Shown here in pieces: positions 1 through 5,110 of a stretch of DNA of 5,110 nt (within the stretch, counting starts at the first letter, position 1; every line of letters begins with the position of its first letter). Below the pieces are notes generated by a model that was not told the origin of the DNA, ran no database searches, and was given only the letters and a program-made list of their open reading frames with translations. Origin of the DNA: an uncultured Pseudomonadota bacterium (GTDB lineage Bacteria > Myxococcota_A > UBA9042 > CAIXZC01); contig CALGBT010000091.1 of NCBI GenBank assembly GCA_937884235.1, forward strand, positions 1-5,110. Reading direction: 5' to 3'. The position numbers were made by a program, and so were the translations under genes.

Positions 1-60
1 CGCCTTCGGCGGCCGCGGGATGACGGGGCGTGGGTGGTGCGTCACATCCGGTGCCCAGAG

Positions 61-93
61 GTCCCTCGCCGCCTTCGGCGGCCGCGGGATGAC
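61..93 (-). other. Hairpin module of repeat unit 2
   Basis: On the minus strand this module reads GTCATCCC (93-86), three bases, stem GCCGCC (82-77), loop GAA, stem GGCGGC (73-68), two bases, GGGAC (65-61). The same module begins at 24 in unit 1, but its 3' part is cut by the window edge. The stem is perfectly paired over 6 bp with a 3-nt loop, and there is a possible outer TCCC/GGGA helix. There is no following T-tract. Confidence 0.75.
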
Positions 94-129
94 GGGGCGT
101 GGGTGGTGCGTCACATCCGGTGCCTAGAC

Positions 130-162
130 GTCCCACCGGTGCTGCGCACCGTTCGGGATGAC
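130..162 (-). other. Hairpin module of repeat unit 3 (variant stem)
   Basis: On the minus strand this module reads GTCATCCC, three bases, stem CGGTGC, loop GCA, stem GCACCG, two bases, GGGAC. The 6-bp stem occupies 151-146 and 142-137. TCCC and GGGA can add a 4-bp outer helix across an internal loop. The stem sequence differs from that of units 1 and 2, but stem length, loop length and flanks are identical. The module starts 41 nt after the aminopeptidase stop codon. No T-run follows, so it does not look like an ordinary intrinsic terminator. It may still act as a 3'-end structure or a processing or protection element. Confidence 0.75.
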
Positions 163-203
163 CGCGGGAGCGTTTTCTCAGCGCTGGCGACCGGGAGTGG
201 GGA

Positions 204-1319
204 TCAGGCCAGGTTTTCCGGGTTGAGACCGAGCAACTCCGGCACGACGAAACGGCCGTCCTTTCTCACCAGGCGACCGTCAAAGTAGATTTCGCCCCCA
301 CCCCACTCTTTGGTCTGGATGCTCACAATATCCCAGTGCACCGCCGACTTATTGCCATTGTCCGTGGTGTCATAGGCCTGTCCTGGTGTCAGATGGAAGG
401 AGCCGTCGATCTTCTCATCGAAGAGGATGTCAAGCATCGGCTTGGTGATATACGGATTCAGGCCAATGGCGAACTCTCCGAAGTAGCGAGCCCCCTCGTC
501 GGTATCGAGGATCCGTTCCAACTTGTTCTGGTCACCCATGCAAGAGGCCTTCTCGATACGACCGTTCTTGACCTCAAAGCGCAGGTCCCGAAACAGCGCC
601 CCAGAATAGAGCGTGCCGGCATTGTAGGTGATAACCCCATTGGCCGAATCCCGCACCGGACAGGAGTAGACCTCGCCATCCGGAATATTGCGCTTGCCGT
701 CGCACTTCACGGCACCGATTCCCCTGATGCTGAAGGAGATATCGGTTCCCGGCCCCTTGATATCCACCCGGTCGGTGCCCTGCATCAACTCAACGAGCGG
801 GTCCATGGCCGTGGACATGCGGGCGTAGTCTAGAGTGCACACCTTGTAGTAGAAGTCAGCGAAAGGCTCAGTTGCCTCTTGCGCCAGCAGCGCCATGGCC
901 GGATTGGGATAGCGCAACACACACCACTTCTTCTCTTTCACGCGTACAGAGTGGACTCGCTCCCAGTAGGCCTTGGCAAACCACTGCTGCCGCTCGTCAC
1001 TGGCATCGCTGTGGTCAAACGTATTGTTGCTGCCCCGCACCGCGATGTAGGCATCGACATCCTGCATGATCCGCCGATGGAACTCCCCCCACGCCTTGAA
1101 CTGCTCTTCGCCCGCATTGAGCACGAAATGGCGACTGATGTCTTCGTCGTTGTAGTACCAGAAAGGCACGCCACCAGCTTCGGTGGCAGCCTTGACCAGG
1201 GCGCGGCCGAGGTCGAGGGCATCAGTTCCCTTGACCTCGATATAGACTTTCTCACCCGGCTTCAATTCCACGCTATAGGAAATAAGCTGCTGCGCCAATT
1301 CAACATTCCGTGCATCCAT
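204..1319 (-). CDS. M29-family (thermophilic-type) metallo-aminopeptidase, AmpS/PepS/AmpT-like
   Basis: Predicted cytoplasmic exopeptidase that removes N-terminal residues from peptides using a two-metal centre; its in vivo substrate is unknown. At 371 residues it is close to the family's usual length. Visible family features, in order: an N-terminal LKPGEKVYIE strand; GTDISFSIRG near 191-200; NIPDGEVYS with the likely ligand E216; YFGEFAIGLNP with E282; H309 followed seven residues later by Y316 (HLTPGQAY); and SAVHWDIV with H328 and D330. The E-to-E spacing of 66 and the H-to-Y spacing of 7 match what I recall for Thermus AmpT, and all ligands look intact. I chose ATG at 1319 because GGGAGG (1331-1326) lies 6 nt upstream. 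A TTG at 1325 in the same frame would directly abut that site. The gene begins 2 nt after the membrane-protein stop codon, so it is probably cotranscribed and translationally coupled. No signal peptide is seen. Confidence 0.93.
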   Translation of the reverse strand: MDARNVELAQQLISYSVELKPGEKVYIEVKGTDALDLGRALVKAATEAGGVPFWYYNDEDISRHFVLNAGEEQFKAWGEFHRRIMQDVDAYIAVRGSNNTFDHSDASDERQQWFAKAYWERVHSVRVKEKKWCVLRYPNPAMALLAQEATEPFADFYYKVCTLDYARMSTAMDPLVELMQGTDRVDIKGPGTDISFSIRGIGAVKCDGKRNIPDGEVYSCPVRDSANGVITYNAGTLYSGALFRDLRFEVKNGRIEKASCMGDQNKLERILDTDEGARYFGEFAIGLNPYITKPMLDILFDEKIDGSFHLTPGQAYDTTDNGNKSAVHWDIVSIQTKEWGGGEIYFDGRLVRKDGRFVVPELLGLNPENLA

Positions 1320-1321
1320 CC

Positions 1322-3262
1322 TCAACCTCCCTGGTTAACTTCCATCAGTGCCAATTCATACGAACCACAACGGGGAATCTCACCACACAAGAACCGATCC
1401 TCCGGAGCCACAATCCTCCGCACCACCACCTCTCGCCCAACCACTGCCATCGCTGGCCCGGGCGACTCGCCACCGTCACATGCCTCCCGCAGGGGAACCT
1501 CAGACAGGCCCCGGTAGACGAACGCGCCGTCGGGCATCGCCTCCCCCGCAACCCACGTTCGCACCGCAACAGCAGGCAAACGGAGCTGCCACCAGGCCAG
1601 CGGAATCACCTGCCTCCCCTCCTCAGTCTCCGGCGCGACGTAAAGGATGGCAGTGTCTGCAGCCCGCAGCCGCGGCAGAACCTCGTCGGCGATGAACCGG
1701 TACTCCTGGACCTCAGGAGGTGCCAACGTAAAGACCGACCACGGCAACAAGGAGGTCAGAGCCAGAGCCACTACGACCCCCCACGACACCCACTGCGGTC
1801 TCAAGAGCCTCCCCAAGGCAACCATGCCCACCGCCGAGAAGGCGCCAAGAATAGCAACCAGCGGCAACTCCAGGGCCATGTGCAGACTGGTACAGGTGGA
1901 TACCAGACCGGTGGCCAACACCATCCAACCTCCCGCCCCAGCCGCGACCATACCCCGCCAGCCATTTCGGCGCCAGAGCCAGGCCGCACCCAGCAACGCC
2001 AATGGCAAGAGGGTCGGGGCAACATACGCGGGCCTGAAAGGCAGCAGGCGCATTCCCAGTAGCGAATCAGCCAAACTGGCGAGCCCAACATACTTCGCAT
2101 CGGCAGCTCTGGCCCCGGCCGCACGCAAGATGTCCAGTACATGCGGAGCCGACACCAACCCGGCCACCAGGATCACCATCACCAGTGCCCCCCATTGCCG
2201 GCCCCTGAGGCGAGGCACCATGGCCACAGCCAGAAGGACCGCGGCCGGCGGCATGAGAACGGTAATGATGCGAGTCTGCGCCAACAAAGCGAGGAACAGC
2301 GTGGCCAGGGCAAGAGCCAGCCATGCACGGATTTGTGGCAGCTGCTCCAGCCCCCAGGACAGGGCCAGCGCCCCAGCTGGCAGCAGTAACGTGGCCAGGA
2401 CAAAAGGCGTTTCCGTCGGGGCCATGCGCACCGCCAGGGGCGTCACTGCCCACGTCACCGCGGCCAACCAGCCCGCGGCCCGACTCCCAGAGATTCGACT
2501 GGCAACCAGTCCCCACAACGGCGCGGCCAATGCCCCGACCAGCGCCGTTAGTGCATAAAGAGAGACCTCACCTCCCCCAAACCACTGCACCGGCAACTGC
2601 AGCAACGCAAAATGTGCTGAAGTCACATGGTGAACAGGGGGCCCACCGGTAACGACGTGGTGCGCACTGATGAGGCCGTGGTGGTTTTCGTGGAAAGGGC
2701 CGACGGGCGCTGCGAACAGGCGCAAAGCCCAGGCGGCACAGCTCAACCCAGCAACTGCCAGCACTCCCCGCCATCGCACGCGCCGCCACGACAACGCGCC
2801 GAGGCCCGCGAGGAGCAGCAGCGCCAACGCTCCTTCACACAGCACCAGGGCCCACGCCAGATGATTCCGCCAGAATCCTCCGGTGGCCTCCAGGCGCCTG
2901 GCCACTCCGCCCACCAGCCGCCCATCCGCCACCAGCGCCTGCCCCTCCCCCCGGGCCCAGACTCGCAACGCAAAATCCCCGGCCATGAGATCGTCATCAG
3001 AGGCCTGTGATGGGTGCTCCAGACGAAGGCAGACAGGAGCCTCAAAGCAGGAAATAGGTGGCTCTCCTAGTGGTCCGTAGGTAACAGTGACACCGGAATC
3101 GTCAACCCAGGCGTTGTGCCATTCGAAATCCGCCCGCAACTCCCCATCCGCGGGCTCCACGATAGCAGCAATCCGCTCCTCCTGCCCCGGAATCAACGTC
3201 TGCCAGCGCGGCTGGCAACCGCCAACGAGCAGGAGCAGAACAGCCAGGTATGAAGCGCGCAT
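1322..3262 (-). CDS. Polytopic membrane protein with GT-C/PMT-like glycosyltransferase core and lipoprotein-like N terminus
   Basis: Probable inner-membrane enzyme that would transfer a sugar from a polyprenyl-phosphate donor on the periplasmic side; donor and acceptor are unknown. Its 646 residues run in this order. First is a signal-like segment 1-15 ending in LVGG before C16, a possible lipobox. Next is an extracytoplasmic domain at about 17-133, with C72 and C78. Then comes a core of roughly 10-12 hydrophobic segments between about 136 and 512. Last is a soluble tail at about 515-646 with C595, C626 and C632. Where GT-C enzymes carry the acidic residue of the first large loop, it has PFHENHHG (E192) in a His-rich stretch. 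RMAPTETPF (E284) and AQTR (R331) sit where PMT-type proteins have further conserved residues. ATG at 3262 gives the cleanest signal sequence; GGGGG lies 4 nt upstream. ATG at 3283 (653 residues) is possible but has no ribosome binding site. I recognise the fold type but not a named family. Confidence 0.8.
   Translation of the reverse strand: MRASYLAVLLLLVGGCQPRWQTLIPGQEERIAAIVEPADGELRADFEWHNAWVDDSGVTVTYGPLGEPPISCFEAPVCLRLEHPSQASDDDLMAGDFALRVWARGEGQALVADGRLVGGVARRLEATGGFWRNHLAWALVLCEGALALLLLAGLGALSWRRVRWRGVLAVAGLSCAAWALRLFAAPVGPFHENHHGLISAHHVVTGGPPVHHVTSAHFALLQLPVQWFGGGEVSLYALTALVGALAAPLWGLVASRISGSRAAGWLAAVTWAVTPLAVRMAPTETPFVLATLLLPAGALALSWGLEQLPQIRAWLALALATLFLALLAQTRIITVLMPPAAVLLAVAMVPRLRGRQWGALVMVILVAGLVSAPHVLDILRAAGARAADAKYVGLASLADSLLGMRLLPFRPAYVAPTLLPLALLGAAWLWRRNGWRGMVAAGAGGWMVLATGLVSTCTSLHMALELPLVAILGAFSAVGMVALGRLLRPQWVSWGVVVALALTSLLPWSVFTLAPPEVQEYRFIADEVLPRLRAADTAILYVAPETEEGRQVIPLAWWQLRLPAVAVRTWVAGEAMPDGAFVYRGLSEVPLREACDGGESPGPAMAVVGREVVVRRIVAPEDRFLCGEIPRCGSYELALMEVNQGG
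1326..1331 (-). promoter_or_regulatory. Ribosome binding site for the aminopeptidase
   Basis: On the minus strand, GGGAGG is followed by 6 nt and then ATG at 1319. It lies inside the last codons of the upstream membrane-protein gene and decides the start: the alternative TTG at 1325 would have zero spacing. Confidence 0.75.
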
Positions 3263-3281
3263 GAGACCCCCGTATCCGCCC

Positions 3282-3310
3282 ATTGTGTTGGATCTGACGG
3301 GTGATTGCAA
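3282..3310 (-). promoter_or_regulatory. Possible promoter for the membrane protein/aminopeptidase operon
   Basis: On the minus strand, TTGCAA (3310-3305), a 17-nt spacer and CACAAT (3287-3282) match the -35 and -10 consensus at 4 of 6 positions each. Transcription would begin near 3275, about 13 nt before ATG 3262. The upstream ATG at 3283 would then fall inside the -10 box. This supports the shorter protein, but the boxes are weak. Confidence 0.3.
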
Positions 3311-3344
3311 AGGGACACGATGGCACGAACTTGCCAACCGCCGC

Positions 3345-3373
3345 TTGACCGCCCCCGCCGGGCACGATACCGT
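3345..3373 (+). promoter_or_regulatory. Possible promoter for the metzincin-like protease gene
   Basis: TTGACC (3345-3350) matches 5 of 6 bases of the -35 consensus. A 17-nt spacer leads to TACCGT (3368-3373), which keeps the T, A and final T of the -10 box. Transcription would begin near 3380, giving a short leader of about 24 nt. The box is divergent from, and does not overlap, the candidate minus-strand promoter at 3282-3310. Confidence 0.45.
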
Positions 3374-3393
3374 GGACCCGTCCCCGCGGCCGT

Positions 3394-3398
3394 GGAGG
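3394..3398 (+). promoter_or_regulatory. Ribosome binding site for the metzincin-like protease
   Basis: GGAGG with 5 nt before ATG 3404. It favours this start over the in-frame ATGs at 3413 and 3434, which lie within the signal peptide. Confidence 0.75.
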
Positions 3399-3403
3399 TA
3401 CTC

Positions 3404-5110
3404 ATGCGTGCGATGCAGGTTCTGCGACCCCCGATGCTAGTGTTCTGGGTGAGCCTCGCACTGAGTTGCGCAGCCTCACCAGATACCTCGCAGATGGATT
3501 CCGAGTCGGCCCTCGATGTCGTTGCCGCACAGCTCCCCGACGTTACTGCTGAGGCTTTCGGCCCAGACTTCGCAGACCTGCCACCCGAGCCAGACCTGCC
3601 GCTGCTTCCCGAGGACACGGGCCCCGACATCCTCGTCGATTCAGCTACGGGTGGCGACATTGCTGATCTCTCTGACCTCGGGTCGTGCCAATGCCCCCCC
3701 CCGGTCGTTGCCATCACGGTAAACAACATTCCCGCCGAAATGAACGGGTCCACTGCGTTCATCAACAACGCCGGGGCCGAAGAACCCTTCCATCTCCTGC
3801 TCCCCACCTGGGATTTCGTCATTGACCTTGCGGTCGATTGCCCCTGCGGATGCCCCGTCGACCAGGTCACCCTGGCTTACTCAACGGACGGCGACAAAGT
3901 GATCCTGGCCGCGGCCCAGGACGACCTGCAAGCCGACCAGGGCAGGTACACAGTTCACCTCACCGAGGAAATGACACTGCCGGAGGCTGACGAACTGACC
4001 CTCTTCGCCACTCTCTTCGACCCCTGCGGCGTCCCCTCCAATGAGGCATCGCTGACCATAGCCACGACGACGCGCACCGCGCTCCTCCATCCCTTTGACC
4101 TGGAAGACCCGTGGCTCCTAGTCTACCACCGAGACGACTACACCATCAGCCTTGTCGAGGTTCCCGGTGAAGGGTTTGAGGTCTCTTCCCTGGCAGAGCA
4201 AAACGGCATCGACGACTTCCTCGAAGACTTGTGGCTTGTGGGCCTGGGGACCGACAACCCCACTGCTGAGTTTGCTGCATTTGAGTGCGAGCAGGCAGTA
4301 GGCGGCAGCGAATGCCTCGCTCGCCAGCTCCTGCACCGCATCCGCACCAAATCCCACGCCCCGTTTCATCTGGCCCCCTCCGGCGAGGCCGCCCCCGGCT
4401 CCGTGCCCATCCGCTTCTTCATTGAAGGCGAGCCCCTGGCCCCCGACCCCTCAGCATTCGCATACCAGTATCTCCAGGGCGATGAAACTGAGAAGTCCTT
4501 CTCAATGATGGGCTTTGGCGGAGGTGACCTTTCTCAATCATGGGTCGGCATGTCCGAAAGCGTGGACGTCAACAACACTCACAACGAAGACAACGCCAAA
4601 TTCGGCTATGGCTGCTTCACGACTTCACTGATGCGTTTCTTCTATGAGGCAATCGACTCCGACCCCAGCCTCTACGCCCTGGCTGAAATCGCCCTGGCGG
4701 GAATCCTCCCGCCCATGGGAGGGGTACCCATCGGCGAAATGGCTGGCGACGAATTGGTGATCGATTTCGACATCCCCGCCGATGAGTTGTCGCCAGCCCA
4801 GAAATCCCGCCGGCTGACCCTCGATACGACCATGGATGTCCTCGCTACCGGCCTGGCCGCCCTGAACACGCACGAAATCGGGCACAGCCTGGGACTCGTT
4901 GCCAAGGGCCCCCCACCCGGCGGGCTTTTCGGCGGCGCAACTATGGCCTCTTTCATCGTCAATCCGGTCGGCTCCAAGGGCGCACACATCTCCACGCCCG
5001 GCCCCAACCTCATGGAAGCCGGCCCCGGCTCTGGCAACAACGACAGCATGGATATCAACATGCTGCTCACGCCCTTCTTCTTTAATGAACTGAACCTCGC
5101 CTACTTGCGC
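3404..5110 (+). CDS. Secreted metzincin-like zinc metalloprotease, probable lipoprotein (3' end outside the window)
   Basis: This frame is open for 569 codons to the window edge. Predicted envelope-anchored or extracellular protease. Residues 1-21 form a signal peptide with R2 and R8, then a hydrophobic run ending LALS before C22. That is a plausible but imperfect lipobox. Residues 31-94 are an Asp/Pro-rich linker with 12 Asp, 4 Glu and no Lys or Arg. About 98-222 looks like a beta-sandwich (FN3/Ig-like) domain carrying the Cys cluster DCPCGC (C146, C148, C150) and C208; C95 and C97 lie at the end of the linker. The protease part contains NTHEIGHSLGL with H490, E491 and H494, then GAHISTPG (H528) and NLMEAG (M537), which resembles a metzincin Met-turn. 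The usual third ligand position (HExxHxxGxxH) is A500. NELNLAYLR at the edge is probably near the C terminus. The gene is divergent from the membrane-protein operon. Substrate and exact peptidase family are not assigned. Confidence 0.85.
   Translation, partial: MRAMQVLRPPMLVFWVSLALSCAASPDTSQMDSESALDVVAAQLPDVTAEAFGPDFADLPPEPDLPLLPEDTGPDILVDSATGGDIADLSDLGSCQCPPPVVAITVNNIPAEMNGSTAFINNAGAEEPFHLLLPTWDFVIDLAVDCPCGCPVDQVTLAYSTDGDKVILAAAQDDLQADQGRYTVHLTEEMTLPEADELTLFATLFDPCGVPSNEASLTIATTTRTALLHPFDLEDPWLLVYHRDDYTISLVEVPGEGFEVSSLAEQNGIDDFLEDLWLVGLGTDNPTAEFAAFECEQAVGGSECLARQLLHRIRTKSHAPFHLAPSGEAAPGSVPIRFFIEGEPLAPDPSAFAYQYLQGDETEKSFSMMGFGGGDLSQSWVGMSESVDVNNTHNEDNAKFGYGCFTTSLMRFFYEAIDSDPSLYALAEIALAGILPPMGGVPIGEMAGDELVIDFDIPADELSPAQKSRRLTLDTTMDVLATGLAALNTHEIGHSLGLVAKGPPPGGLFGGATMASFIVNPVGSKGAHISTPGPNLMEAGPGSGNNDSMDINMLLTPFFFNELNLAYLR

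Larger units (their letters stand above)
1..162 (-). repeat. 69-bp tandem repeat array, about 2.3 units visible, continuing off the left edge
   Basis: Bases 1-65 match 70-134 with two differences (56 versus 125, 60 versus 129), so the period is 69 bp. Read on the minus strand, each unit is a 33-nt hairpin module (GTCATCCC, 6-bp stem, GGGAC) followed by a 36-nt spacer. The modules lie at 162-130, 93-61 and 24 to the window edge; the spacers lie at 129-94 and 60-25. Homology ends near 162, which is therefore one array boundary. The layout resembles the dispersed intergenic repeats built on a GTCATCC...GGGAYCT theme that occur in many bacterial genomes; this family link is from memory. The array lies just beyond the 3' end of the aminopeptidase gene, so its transcript could include it. 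The period is a multiple of three, which makes an artificial 23-residue repeat in open frames. There is no sign that it is translated. Confidence 0.9.

Noticed and set aside
130..162. Intrinsic transcription terminator for the aminopeptidase operon
   Set aside because: A stable hairpin is present, but no T-tract follows it on the minus strand, so a classical Rho-independent terminator is not supported.
1..162. CRISPR array
   Set aside because: The period is 69 bp, and the 36-nt segments between hairpins are conserved rather than unique, which is the opposite of CRISPR spacers. There are no cas genes nearby.
34..288. Plus-strand open frame with a 23-residue internal repeat
   Set aside because: It is the translation of the 69-bp DNA repeat, whose period is a multiple of three, and it runs on antisense into the aminopeptidase gene. 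It has no convincing ribosome binding site and its composition is not protein-like.
336..1517. Plus-strand frames opposite the aminopeptidase gene
   Set aside because: The minus strand carries an intact M29 aminopeptidase with correctly spaced metal ligands, so these frames are shadows.
1310..3010. Several long plus-strand open frames opposite the membrane-protein gene
   Set aside because: They overlap each other and lie antisense to a coherent membrane protein. Their products are rich in Arg, Pro, His and Gln, as expected for the complement of GC-rich, Leu/Ala-rich coding sequence.
3316..3368. Three copies of CACGA in the divergent intergenic region (3316, 3324, 3363)
   Set aside because: The motif is only 5-6 bases long, irregularly spaced and not palindromic, which is not enough to call an operator.
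3193..3870. Minus-strand open frame of 225 codons across the divergent region and the start of the protease gene
   Set aside because: Its Ser/Arg/Gly-rich product has no recognisable motif. It overlaps the ends of two well-supported genes and would run through both promoter regions.
4625..5070. Two overlapping minus-strand frames opposite the protease catalytic region
   Set aside because: The plus strand here encodes a contiguous frame with the HEIGH and NLM motifs. The minus-strand products show no motif.

Overview
The window is GC-rich bacterial DNA with three protein-coding genes and one short repeat array. Two genes lie head to tail on the minus strand. The third lies on the plus strand and runs off the right edge. 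The organism is most likely a Gram-negative bacterium with a large set of secreted proteins, possibly of the Myxococcota/Bradymonadales type. That guess rests on the GC content, the paired lipoprotein-like signals, and a secreted protein with an Asp/Pro-rich, Lys/Arg-free linker after its N-terminal Cys. It is an inference, not an identification.

Layout. (1) Positions 1-203 hold no gene. Positions 1-162 carry a 69-bp tandem repeat whose units read best on the minus strand as GTCATCCC, hairpin, GGGAC and a 36-nt conserved spacer. The hairpin of one unit has an unrelated stem sequence but exactly the same geometry. (2) Positions 204-1319 (minus) encode an M29-family metallo-aminopeptidase with all expected metal ligands. 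(3) Positions 1322-3262 (minus) encode a polytopic membrane protein. It has a lipoprotein-like N terminus, an extracytoplasmic domain, a GT-C/PMT-like glycosyltransferase membrane core with a very His-rich first loop, and a soluble C-terminal domain. (4) Positions 3263-3403 are a divergent intergenic region with promoter-like boxes on both strands. (5) Positions 3404-5110 (plus, open at the right edge) encode a secreted, probably lipid-anchored metzincin-like metalloprotease. It has an HEIGH motif, a Met-turn-like NLM segment, and Ala where the usual third zinc ligand of the metzincin consensus would be.

How they fit together. The membrane protein and the aminopeptidase are separated by 2 nt and are probably one transcription unit, transcribed away from the metalloprotease gene. 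The aminopeptidase is predicted cytoplasmic and the other two products are envelope or extracellular. No shared pathway can be shown from sequence alone. No CRISPR array, tRNA, rRNA, insertion sequence or recognisable defence system is visible.
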